DNA of 64,000 nucleotides from Calothrix sp. NIES-2098 (GTDB lineage Bacteria; Cyanobacteriota; Cyanobacteriia; Cyanobacteriales; Nostocaceae), in assembly GCA_002368175.1 (NCBI GenBank), contig AP018172.1, positions 2,788,001 to 2,852,000 on the forward strand, given 5' to 3'. The notes under the pieces were generated by a model. It had not been told where the DNA came from. It worked only from the letters and a program-made list of their open reading frames with translations, and did not search any database. The position numbers and the translations under genes are program-made. Within the stretch, counting starts at the first letter, position 1. Every line of letters begins with the position of its first letter. Positions 17,588-25,262 of the stretch are shown here, piece by piece.

Positions 17588-17842
17588 TCAATAAGTGTAC
17601 CCATTTGCTCGAAAGTCTTGAGGCTGAGGCAATGGGTAAGCATCAAATTGCTTGCAGTTTTGCTTTATCTGTGCGATCGCTAGATTAAATAAATTTTGAG
17701 CCGCAACAGCGCGATCTATTGCCGCTAAAATTCGCTTAAACGGTATTTTCTTTAAACTATCTCCAGGTCGAGGCAGGTGAAAAAGCAAGACATTGCGATA
17801 CCAGCGATCGAAGACAAATACCCTATACCCATTTTCATACAT
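17588..17842 (-). CDS. hypothetical protein
   Basis: An 84-residue basic protein (YRVFVFDRWYRNVLLFHLPR near the start, AAIDRAVAAQNLFNLAIAQI in the middle). No family recognised. HIP1-type octamers inside the frame and a sensible amino-acid mix suggest it may be real, but it could be an old fragment. It diverges from the drug-efflux operon. Confidence 0.4.
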   Translation of the reverse strand: MYENGYRVFVFDRWYRNVLLFHLPRPGDSLKKIPFKRILAAIDRAVAAQNLFNLAIAQIKQNCKQFDAYPLPQPQDFRANGYTY

Positions 17843-17887
17843 GGTGCTGAAGTTGACTCTTGACTTTTACATAAAATATGCGAAGCT

Positions 17888-17910
17888 AATATTTAGCTTG
17901 TCTAAATATT
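17888..17910. promoter_or_regulatory. perfect palindrome, candidate MarR operator
   Basis: AATATTTAG, CTTGT, CTAAATATT is a perfect 9-5-9 inverted repeat, 18 bp before the GTG start of the efflux operon. Its size and AT-rich arms fit a MarR-family site, and a MarR gene is the third gene of the operon, so autoregulation is likely. Confidence 0.65.
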
Positions 17911-17927
17911 GAGAGTGCATCAAACTC

Positions 17928-18782
17928 GTGACTAGACTTACGGGAAACACTGGTTTATCGGAATCTTCTGCTAGTAGCCCTCAAGCGGTGATTTTAGAAA
18001 CGCAAGGACTGACGCGTTACTTTGGTAAAGCTGTTGCTGTCAATGATTTGAGTATCACGGTAAAACAAGGTGAGGTATTTGGCTTACTCGGCCCCAATGG
18101 CGCGGGTAAAAGTACAGCAATTAAGATGTTGACTACCCTATTGCCCCTAAGTGCAGGGAGCGCAACCATAGCTGGCTATGATGTGACTCATCAGGCGGCT
18201 GCTGTGAGGCGGCTATTTGGCTATGTACCGCAAGCGTTGTCTGCTGATGGTAGTCTGACAGGTTACGAAAACCTGTTAATCTTTGCCAAGCTATACGATA
18301 TTCCTGTGAAGCATAGGCAAAGGCGTATTCGGGAAGTACTAGATTTCATGGGTTTACAAGACGCAGCCCATCGCTTAGTACGTAACTATTCTGGTGGCAT
18401 GATTCGCAAGTTAGAAATTGCTCAATCGATCATGCACCAACCCAAGATTTTGTTTCTAGATGAACCGACTGTAGGACTAGATCCGATCGCCCGGACTCAA
18501 GTATGGCAACTCGTACAACAACTGCGTGTAGATTACGGCACAACCATATTTTTAACTACTCACTTTTTAGAAGAAGCCGATAACCTGTGTAACCGCGTGA
18601 CGATTATGCAGCAAGGCGAAGCTGTGATTACAGGCGCACCTAGCGATTTAAAAGCTGCTTTGGGTAAGCCGAATGCAACCTTAGACGATGTCTTTATTCA
18701 TTACACAGGGGATCAATTAACATCAGGAGTCAACTACCGTGATACAGCCAGAACCAGACGTACAGCTCAACGGTTGGGTTAA
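17928..18782 (+). CDS. ABC transporter ATP-binding protein, DrrA-like
   Basis: A 284-residue ATPase of the DrrA type that powers ABC-2 exporters. Walker A GPNGAGKS, signature YSGGMIRKLEIAQ and Walker B ILFLDEPTVGLD are intact, and the C-terminus carries the LDDVFIHYTG segment typical of DrrA. The start is GTG. The next gene starts inside it with a 44-base overlap, so the two are translationally coupled. First gene of an efflux operon of four. Confidence 0.92.
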   Translation: MTRLTGNTGLSESSASSPQAVILETQGLTRYFGKAVAVNDLSITVKQGEVFGLLGPNGAGKSTAIKMLTTLLPLSAGSATIAGYDVTHQAAAVRRLFGYVPQALSADGSLTGYENLLIFAKLYDIPVKHRQRRIREVLDFMGLQDAAHRLVRNYSGGMIRKLEIAQSIMHQPKILFLDEPTVGLDPIARTQVWQLVQQLRVDYGTTIFLTTHFLEEADNLCNRVTIMQQGEAVITGAPSDLKAALGKPNATLDDVFIHYTGDQLTSGVNYRDTARTRRTAQRLG

Positions 18783-19593
18783 GCCAAAAGCTACTCGCCG
18801 CGCCAATTTGATTTCTACAATTATTCAGATATTTACAAAAACCCTGGTGATTGCCGAGATGGAAGTGCGGAAACTCCGGCACGATCCTACCGATTTAGTA
18901 GTCCGAGCCGTGCAACCATCACTATGGCTGTTGATTTTTGGGCAAGTATTTACCCGGATTCGAGCAATTCCCACAGGCGACTTACCTTATCTAGACTTCA
19001 TGGCGGCGGGTATATTGGCGCAGAGCGTGTTATTTGTCGCAATTTTTACAGGCGGTATGACGCTGATCTGGGAGCGAGATTTAGGAGTTGTCCACAAATT
19101 CCTTGCCAGTCCAACGCCTAGAGTGGCGATGGTGTTAGGTAAATCGCTGGCTTGTGGAGTTCGTTGTTTATCACAAGTATTTGTTATTTACGTAATAGCA
19201 CTACTATTAGGGGTGAAACTTAATTTTCATCCTGTAGCTTTTTTACAAGTGCTATTGATTGTCATGCTGGGAGCAGGTTGTTTTTGCACATTTTCTCTGA
19301 TAATTGGTTGTTTGGTAAAAACCAGAGAACGGATGACGGGAATTGGACAGTTGTTAACGATGCCGTTATTTTTTGCTAGTAATGCCATCTATCCTATTTC
19401 CCTAATGCCCGACTGGCTAAAGTTTATCTCTCACGTTAATCCTTTAACTTATGCAGTGGATGCTCTACGCGGCACAATGTTAGCAAATGGAACGAGTATT
19501 TATGGCTTTGGTTTAGACTGTGCAATTCTCTTGTTAATATTAATCGCCTTGACCTTAATGTGTGGAAGACTTTATCCACGAGTAGCAATGTAG
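18739..19593 (+). CDS. ABC-2 type transporter permease, DrrB-like
   Basis: A 284-residue membrane protein with about six hydrophobic helices and the ABC-2 signature region near the C-terminus (LPLF-type MPLFFASNAIYPISLMPDWL followed by NPLTYAVDALRG). It partners the upstream ATPase to export drugs or lipids. The start is GTG and overlaps the ATPase gene by 44 bases. A MarR gene follows after 15 bases. Confidence 0.9.
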   Translation: MIQPEPDVQLNGWVKPKATRRANLISTIIQIFTKTLVIAEMEVRKLRHDPTDLVVRAVQPSLWLLIFGQVFTRIRAIPTGDLPYLDFMAAGILAQSVLFVAIFTGGMTLIWERDLGVVHKFLASPTPRVAMVLGKSLACGVRCLSQVFVIYVIALLLGVKLNFHPVAFLQVLLIVMLGAGCFCTFSLIIGCLVKTRERMTGIGQLLTMPLFFASNAIYPISLMPDWLKFISHVNPLTYAVDALRGTMLANGTSIYGFGLDCAILLLILIALTLMCGRLYPRVAM

Positions 19594-19608
19594 TTAGGAG
19601 CATAGCAT

Positions 19609-20088
19609 ATGGCCCTCGGTAAACCTTTGCAAGGCGCAACTTCCCAAGAATGTGCTGCCAGAGTAATGGATACAATTCCGTTAGTGATGCGATTTATCCG
19701 GGCGGATATGCGAGCTTACAGTGCCACTTCTTTATCTATACCGCAGTTGCGATCGCTAGCATTTCTCAACCGCAGTCCAGGTACTTCACTATCTGATTTA
19801 GCAGAGCATTTAGGTGTCACCTGTGCGACAGCATCAGCAACCACAGAACGGCTAGTAAAACGCCACTTGGTGCAACGCATCAACGATCCGCAAGAAAGAC
19901 GGCGAGTTATCCTGAATCTTACTGAAGAGGGAAAGCACCATTTAAAACAATCCCAAGACCAAACTCGCGCACATATTGCCGACCTTTTGGCAGGCCTTAC
20001 ACCAGAGCAAGTTTCCAATATTGAAGAAGGGTTAGCGCTACTAAAAAATGTCTTCGAGCAAACAGAAAGCAAACCTCCCCAACGCTAA
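19609..20088 (+). CDS. MarR family transcriptional regulator
   Basis: A 159-residue winged-helix protein. SIPQLRSLAFLNRSPGTSLSDLAEHLG is the entry to the DNA-binding domain, TTERLVKRHLVQRINDPQERRRVILNLTEEG is the recognition helix plus the wing with the DxR-type motif. It lies between the ABC exporter and MFS genes and probably represses its own operon through the palindrome at 17888. It overlaps the MFS gene by 41 bases. Confidence 0.92.
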   Translation: MALGKPLQGATSQECAARVMDTIPLVMRFIRADMRAYSATSLSIPQLRSLAFLNRSPGTSLSDLAEHLGVTCATASATTERLVKRHLVQRINDPQERRRVILNLTEEGKHHLKQSQDQTRAHIADLLAGLTPEQVSNIEEGLALLKNVFEQTESKPPQR

Positions 20089-21322
20089 GTCTGCAAAACA
20101 CGATCCTTTTGCAGCATTGAGGTTTCGAGATTATCAACTATTTACTACTGGGCGTGTACTCTTGTTCACTGGCTCACAAATGCAGACTGTGGCCATTGGC
20201 TGGGAACTCTACGATCGCACAAATTCAGCTTTAGCATTAGGTGGTGTTGGGTTAGCTCAAGTCTTACCGATGATTGCCCTCACCTTGATTGCTGGGGATG
20301 TGGCTGATAGGCGCGATCGCAAACTCACGATGTTGCTATCAGTATTTTTATTAGTCTTATGTTCCCTAGCTTTGGCTGTACTTTCTTGGACTAAAGGCGC
20401 AGTAATTTTATTTTATGCCTGCTTAGTTTTTACAGGAATTGCGAGAGCGTTCTTGAAACCTGCCAGCGATGCCTTGATGTGGCAATTAATACCCGTTAGT
20501 GCTTTTACCAATGCAGCCACTTGGAATAGTAGTAGCTTTCAGCTAGCCTCAGTTATCGGCCCGGCTTTGGGAGGATTTGGCATCGCCTTGTTGGGAGGTG
20601 CAACAGGGGTATACGTATTAGCTGCGATCGCGGGATTGCTGTGTTTTATCTTAACGGCGGCGATTTCAAGACCAAAAACTACTTATTCCAAAGAACCAAT
20701 CTCACTCAAAGCACTCTCCGCAGGCGCTAAGTTTGTCTGGGAAAATCAGCTGATTTTAGCAGCCATTACCTTAGATATGTTTGCAGTGTTGTTAGGAGGT
20801 GCGATCGCGCTACTACCTATTTTCGCCAGAGATATTTTAAAAGTAGGGCCGTTAGAGTTAGGCTACTTGCAAGCAGCACCCTCCATTGGTGCTTTATTTA
20901 TGGCGGTTGTACTGGCATATTTACCACCTTTACGCAAAGCTGGGCCAGCCTTACTGTGGTCAGTAGTTGGCTTTGGCGTTGTCACAATTATCTTTGGGTT
21001 ATCGCGTTGGTTTTGGCTGTCATTATTGATGCTGGTGCTAAGTGGCGCACTAGATACAATTAGCGTGGTGATTCGCCATACCTTGGTGCAGATTAGAACG
21101 CCAGATAATTTACGCGGTCGTGTTGCAGCTATTAATAGTGTATTTATTAGTGCCTCCAACGAGTTAGGAGGCTTTGAATCAGGCTTGACAGCGGCTTTAT
21201 TTGGCCCTGTTGTCTCCGTAGTTGGTGGTGGGATTGGCACAATTGCAGTGGTGATTGCTGTAGCCGCAATCTGGCCGGGTATTGCCAAACTGGGAGCATT
21301 ACAGGAGTATGAGGGTAAGTAA
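20048..21322 (+). CDS. MFS transporter (EntS-like exporter)
   Basis: A 424-residue major-facilitator protein with about 12 hydrophobic helices. DPFAALRFRDYQLFTTGR and the ADVADRRDRK-type loop (GDVADRRDRKL) between helices 2 and 3 place it near the enterobactin-exporter group. It overlaps marR by 41 bases, so it is the fourth gene of the operon. The substrate is unknown. Together the operon encodes two exporters under one regulator. Confidence 0.9.
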   Translation: MSSSKQKANLPNAKSAKHDPFAALRFRDYQLFTTGRVLLFTGSQMQTVAIGWELYDRTNSALALGGVGLAQVLPMIALTLIAGDVADRRDRKLTMLLSVFLLVLCSLALAVLSWTKGAVILFYACLVFTGIARAFLKPASDALMWQLIPVSAFTNAATWNSSSFQLASVIGPALGGFGIALLGGATGVYVLAAIAGLLCFILTAAISRPKTTYSKEPISLKALSAGAKFVWENQLILAAITLDMFAVLLGGAIALLPIFARDILKVGPLELGYLQAAPSIGALFMAVVLAYLPPLRKAGPALLWSVVGFGVVTIIFGLSRWFWLSLLMLVLSGALDTISVVIRHTLVQIRTPDNLRGRVAAINSVFISASNELGGFESGLTAALFGPVVSVVGGGIGTIAVVIAVAAIWPGIAKLGALQEYEGK

Positions 21323-21783
21323 GTCTAACTCTCAAAAGAACTCACTCGTGTTCCTTGATGTAAGAAGATAAAGGCATTTTAACAGCGTTTTCTAGAATTA
21401 TTTATTGATGATGCAGCACGCACAGGAGTAAAGCCGATATCTATATCTTGAAAGGTTGAAAGAACTACTTGATATCTCGACTATCAAGAAATAATCAGCT
21501 TTTCAATCTGTAGTTTTGCCAATAATACGGTGGTGCGATCGGCTTTTACAGTAGACTGAATAATCGCTAATTTGATTGGCGAGTTCAGCCTACTAAATTC
21601 TGATTTTTCGGTAAGAGTCAAATAGCTATATTTAGTTAAATTCTAAAATTGAAAACACATAACTACTGTAGTTATGTCTTCGCAATTTCTAGAAAAATTA
21701 TCAACCTCAAGCTATACACTAAGATGATTTGGCGATCGCTAAATTTCAAACAGGTTATGAAGTCCAGCAAATCACCCTGAATA

Positions 21784-21850
21784 TGTCATTGCGAGTGAAA
21801 CAACGCAATCGCATGATTTTTGGGATTGCTTCCCTTTGGTCGCAATGACG
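21784..21850. repeat. interspersed palindromic repeat
   Basis: TGTCATTGCGA and TCGCAATGACG form the ends, with an inner GCAATC/GATTGC pair. This is the widespread bacterial TCATTGCGA-type repeat. A related motif occurs inside 29969-30029. Confidence 0.6.
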
Positions 21851-22010
21851 GTTATTTGAACAGACATGATTTACATATATTAGAGAACACAGTTATACGA
21901 TATTCATGCCTTGTTTTATCTAAAAATCAGAGACTGAATACCTATAATTATGTCTTTATTCTTCTAGAAAAAGTATTGATATATTCAAGTATTTAATCAA
22001 AAATAAAAGC

Positions 22011-22071
22011 AGGATTAAACAAACAGTTTAATCCTAATTAAAATATTTCAACTGATTTTACAAGGATTAAA
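22011..22071 (+). promoter_or_regulatory. 5' leader with two mutually exclusive hairpins
   Basis: AGGATTAAAC (22011-22020) pairs perfectly with GTTTAATCCT (22026-22035) across a 5-base loop. The ribosome-binding region of the next gene carries AGGATTAAA again (22063-22071), so 22027-22035 could pair with it instead and hide the Shine-Dalgarno site. The two folds exclude each other, the layout of a translational switch. Formation in vivo is inference. Confidence 0.5.
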
Positions 22072-22074
22072 AAC

Positions 22075-22314
22075 ATGGCTTCCATCAAAATTTCCGAACT
22101 TTCTGCTGTTGAATATATCGAAGTTATTGCTGATGACAACAAAATTATAGGTGGTTATGCATTTGCAGATTCATATGCTGATGCATATGCATCGGGAAAC
22201 AACTTTGCTAGTACCTATACTAGCACTTACACCAATGCTTATTCCTCTTACTCTTACTGGTACCCCTATAGCAGTGCTTCTTCTGGTGCCTCTTCTCACT
22301 CAGCAGCGTATTAG
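22075..22314 (+). CDS. double-glycine peptide precursor, tyrosine-rich core
   Basis: The 79-residue product has a leader of the double-glycine type: ISELSAVEYIEVIADDNKII then G26-G27, with the hydrophobic spacing seen in C39-peptidase substrates. The 52-residue core is unusual. It has 11 tyrosines plus alternating Ser, Ala and Thr, and no cysteine. AAGGA lies 8 bases before the ATG. The divergent export genes across the spacer supply a C39 ABC exporter, HlyD and a parvulin. It is likely a secreted peptide; bacteriocin or structural function is unknown. Confidence 0.75.
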   Translation: MASIKISELSAVEYIEVIADDNKIIGGYAFADSYADAYASGNNFASTYTSTYTNAYSSYSYWYPYSSASSGASSHSAAY

Positions 22315-22397
22315 GAAAATTTTCAAATATGCTGGCATGATTGATTTATAAAGTTCAAAAACTTTATTTAATTCTTAAATGTCAGCAATATACACTC

Positions 22398-22430
22398 ATC
22401 GCTGAAAGCCCTGGAAAAGCTTTCAGCGAT
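22398..22430. other. perfect 12-bp hairpin between precursor genes
   Basis: ATCGCTGAAAGC and GCTTTCAGCGAT pair perfectly across a 9-base loop, 22 bases before the second precursor ATG. There is no T tract. It may be an RNA-processing or differential-expression element within a bicistronic mRNA. Confidence 0.55.
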
Positions 22431-22452
22431 ACAGCATTCCCAAGGGTGAATT

Positions 22453-22737
22453 ATGAGCAGATTGAAAATTTTTGACCTTACATTTTGTGAAATTGAAGTT
22501 GCCACCAATCTTGTGCGAGGTGGAATTAGTGTATCTTCACCTGTAGGTAGCTGGTCTACCTACGCTGCCTCCGATCATTCTGCTGGTTATAATGTAAACT
22601 ACTTTTTTGACAAAAATACTGGTGATTACAGCGTTCAAATTGCAGCTGGAGTGAACGGGGCTGTAGCTGGCGCAATATCTGGCGCTTTGGGTGATGGTAC
22701 TAAATATTCCTCAGCTTATGCCACAGCTACAGCTTAA
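22453..22737 (+). CDS. second double-glycine peptide precursor
   Basis: A 94-residue product with a short leader (LKIFDLTFCEIEVATNLVR) ending in G23-G24. The 70-residue core starts ISVSSPVGSW and contains AAGVNGAVAGAISGALG, a GxxxG-rich hydrophobic helix like those of class II bacteriocins, then ends in a Ser/Ala/Tyr-rich tail. It shares the leader design but not the core sequence with the preceding gene. It is probably exported by the neighbouring C39 ABC transporter. Confidence 0.75.
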   Translation: MSRLKIFDLTFCEIEVATNLVRGGISVSSPVGSWSTYAASDHSAGYNVNYFFDKNTGDYSVQIAAGVNGAVAGAISGALGDGTKYSSAYATATA

Positions 22738-22752
22738 TTGAGTTGTATTTAC

Positions 22753-22799
22753 AGCTATTGAGCAGAACCTTAATTATTTATTGGTTCTAATCAATAGCT
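22753..22799. terminator. bidirectional hairpin between convergent genes
   Basis: AGCTATTGA with AGAACC on one side pairs with GGTTCT and TCAATAGCT on the other, giving two stem blocks around an AT loop. It sits between the second precursor (plus) and the parvulin gene (minus) and could terminate both. Confidence 0.6.
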
Positions 22800-22807
22800 T
22801 GTCTAAT

Positions 22808-23566
22808 TTATTTGGATATCGCTATTTCTAATTTAGCCATTTCTTGTTTTAACCAATTACTAAATAAATCTCCCAAAATTTTAGTACGTAGTCGCTCGTT
22901 TAATTGTGGTTGAATGATTTCTTCAACCCAAATTAAATAAACTCCTTTTGAAGCTGTAATTGGTTTGATAATTTGCGGTGGAGTCGCTGCAAATACTGCT
23001 GCGGCAATTTCTGGTCGAAAATTTGCTTTGTATCGAGTTCCTTGATAACCTCCAGCGCGACGCAGATCGGGATCTTGGATATATTGACGTGCAATTTCTG
23101 GAAAACTAATTTCGCCTTCTTGCAGCGTAAAAAATAGTTCTAAAGCTAAATCTTCATCATCCAATATTACCTCATAGGTAGCGGCAGCAATATAATCGAT
23201 TTGGTTTGCATAAAAGAAAGACTCTACTCGATCGGCAAATAAATAATGTGCCAACTTTGCTGAAAGTATATTGCTGTGCGCTAATTCTTCAAACTCATCT
23301 AGAGTCAGATGATGTTTTTTTAGCCATTCCCAGGTTTCAGTGGCTTTGTGCAGGTGGTTAGCTAAACGCAAACCATCTGCTGCTTGTTGTATCTCGTCAA
23401 ATTCTACTTTAATGCCTGCTTGTGCAGCGGCTGTGCTAATTATTTTCTCAGTAGCGATCGCCTGTAATATACTGGGCATCTGGCAGGATAATTTCAGGTG
23501 TCGAATAATTTCTTCGCTAGAAATAGGTAAAAGGTTGGTACTATTAGCAGTCAAAGTATGAGGCAT
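22808..23566 (-). CDS. parvulin-type peptidylprolyl isomerase
   Basis: A 252-residue protein. A helical N-terminal SurA/PrsA-like part precedes a PpiC domain (about 125-230): ISFPEIARQYIQDPDLRRAGGYQG, FRPEIAAAVFAATPPQIIKPI and GVYLIWVEEI. There is no signal peptide, so it probably acts in the cytoplasm on the exported peptide. It is the last gene of the export operon (HTH, ABC, HlyD, PPIase). Parvulins are a regular partner of HlyD and C39 exporters in cyanobacterial double-glycine peptide clusters. Confidence 0.88.
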   Translation of the reverse strand: MPHTLTANSTNLLPISSEEIIRHLKLSCQMPSILQAIATEKIISTAAAQAGIKVEFDEIQQAADGLRLANHLHKATETWEWLKKHHLTLDEFEELAHSNILSAKLAHYLFADRVESFFYANQIDYIAAATYEVILDDEDLALELFFTLQEGEISFPEIARQYIQDPDLRRAGGYQGTRYKANFRPEIAAAVFAATPPQIIKPITASKGVYLIWVEEIIQPQLNERLRTKILGDLFSNWLKQEMAKLEIAISK

Positions 23567-23628
23567 ATTGATTTCCTGGCATTAAGTAGTGAATTGGAAA
23601 AATTAATTATTGACAGTTAATGCAGTCG

Positions 23629-25143
23629 TTAAAGTTTTAAACCGCTACTTTGCAACTTTTTAAATGGATCTAAAATAAAGTCAATAACCCGACGCTGCCG
23701 GATAATTACTTCGGCAGTTGCGGTCTGACCAGGAGTTAGCAGTATGCGTTTGTTAGCAGTTTGTATATAGGGATTTGCTAACGCAATTTCCAATTCATAG
23801 GTTTCTAAGTTTCCTGAGTTTGTTGGCTGAATTTTTGAGTCTGGTGAAATCCAATTTAATTTTCCTTGTAGCACTCCATAATCTTGGAAGGGATAAGCAT
23901 CAAATTTAATTTTTACTGGCATTCCCACTTGCAAGAAGCCGCTTTGTTGACTAGACATTTGGGCTTTGAGTACGAAGGAAGTATTTTGAGGTGCAATTTG
24001 AGCAATCATTTGGCCGGGTTGTACGACACTTCCAGGCTTAGAGATGGGCAAAGCAAAAATTGTGCCGTTAATAGGCGATCGCACAATGCGTTGCTGTAAT
24101 TGAAGCTTTAGTGATACTATCTGACTGACGGTTTGAGCGATTTCTGATTGCAAAGCTGTGATTTGGATTTGCAAATCTTTAAGTTGCTGTTGATTTTTTA
24201 GTACAGCTAGTTTACCTGTTTGCAAAAGGCTTTGATAGCTACTTTTCTGCTCTTGTAAATGCAATGTTGCTTGCTTAATCTCTGAAGTCAACTGATTCAT
24301 TGTTGACTGATAACGGCTCATCTCTCCAGTCAAGTGTAATTTTGCTTGTTTAACATCAGATTGTGCTTTTTCATATAATCGTTTGCTTTGTTGTGCTTCC
24401 TTTCTGAGTTGATCGATTTGGGTCGCAGAAACTGCACCATCAGTCACAAGTTTGTTAAACCGTTCAACTTGTCTAGCATCTATAGCCACAAGTTCATGAG
24501 TTGATTTTTGGTCATTTTGAGTGGTGGCAATTTCTTGTTGTGCCTCCTCTACTAATGCCTGCTTTTCTAGCTTTTGTAGGTTATAAGTATTCTGTTTTGT
24601 TTCCAGGTTCTCCTGCGCCTGGTTAACTTGGGCAGCTTTTTCTAATTCTTGAGATTTGTTTTGCTGTTCTTGGACGCTAATCGATAGCATCAATTGATTT
24701 TTTACTAGTTCTAATTGCGCCAACCGATTTTTTAGCCCTTCGAGTTTGGTATTTATCTGCTGAAGTTCAGTTTGCAAAACATCAGACTCTAGCTGAACTA
24801 GCAACTGTCCTGCTCTAACTTTGTCTCCTTCTTTAACTTTGACGGCGGTGACGCTAGCGTTAACTGAACTGTCTAATCTTTGGGTTGCACCTTTGGGTTC
24901 TAGCCGTCCTCTGGCGCTTCCTGTCTCATCAACTTTTGAGAGCATAGCCCAAGGTAAAGCGATCGCAAGAAATCCTAAAATCAAATACAATATTGAGCGT
25001 GTCCAAAGCTGTGGTAAAGTCTCTAGTAACTCTTCAGTACCGTAATACCAATTATTTACCTCATCTGCTGCTTCGTTACTAACGCTGCCATCCTGCATTG
25101 TTTGAGCAAGCATAGATGATGAATTATGAGATAGGTTTGGCAT
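23629..25143 (-). CDS. HlyD family membrane-fusion protein
   Basis: A 504-residue periplasmic adaptor for the adjacent ABC exporter. One transmembrane helix at about 48-70 (SILYLILGFLAIALPWAML), then a biotinyl-like lipoyl half (VTAVKVKEGDKVRAGQLLVQLE), a very long coiled coil (about 120-345), the second lipoyl half (VRSPINGTIFALPISKPGSVVQPG) and beta-barrel domains. It connects the inner-membrane exporter to an outer-membrane TolC-like duct encoded elsewhere. It follows the ABC gene by 119 bp. Confidence 0.93.
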   Translation of the reverse strand: MPNLSHNSSSMLAQTMQDGSVSNEAADEVNNWYYGTEELLETLPQLWTRSILYLILGFLAIALPWAMLSKVDETGSARGRLEPKGATQRLDSSVNASVTAVKVKEGDKVRAGQLLVQLESDVLQTELQQINTKLEGLKNRLAQLELVKNQLMLSISVQEQQNKSQELEKAAQVNQAQENLETKQNTYNLQKLEKQALVEEAQQEIATTQNDQKSTHELVAIDARQVERFNKLVTDGAVSATQIDQLRKEAQQSKRLYEKAQSDVKQAKLHLTGEMSRYQSTMNQLTSEIKQATLHLQEQKSSYQSLLQTGKLAVLKNQQQLKDLQIQITALQSEIAQTVSQIVSLKLQLQQRIVRSPINGTIFALPISKPGSVVQPGQMIAQIAPQNTSFVLKAQMSSQQSGFLQVGMPVKIKFDAYPFQDYGVLQGKLNWISPDSKIQPTNSGNLETYELEIALANPYIQTANKRILLTPGQTATAEVIIRQRRVIDFILDPFKKLQSSGLKL

Positions 25144-25262
25144 AGTTGTTTAGGGAAGATAGGGACAAATAATTCAAACTTAAAATTTCATAAATCTCTC
25201 AGCAAATCACCCTTAATTCTTGAATATTTGACTTTTAACTACAAACTTCTTAGCGGAGCAAC

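Larger units (their letters stand above)
21323..22074. other. spacer upstream of the peptide precursors
   Basis: A 752-bp AT-rich spacer without a convincing gene. It contains an interspersed palindrome (21784-21850) and, at its end, the structured 5' leader of the first precursor gene (22011-22071). A dyad-like stretch near 21530-21566 has the wrong spacing for the sulfur-region element. Confidence 0.55.

Noticed and set aside
21530..21566. A further dyad-like stretch (TACGGT ... ACAGTA)
   Set aside because: The arms resemble the sulfur-region element in reverse orientation, but the distance between them is two bases longer and the centre does not match. It is not near an organosulfur gene. 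Treated as chance.
22151..22351. Alternative frame overlapping the tyrosine-rich precursor
   Set aside because: It has no ribosome-binding site, and its composition is a shadow of the repetitive codons of the precursor.
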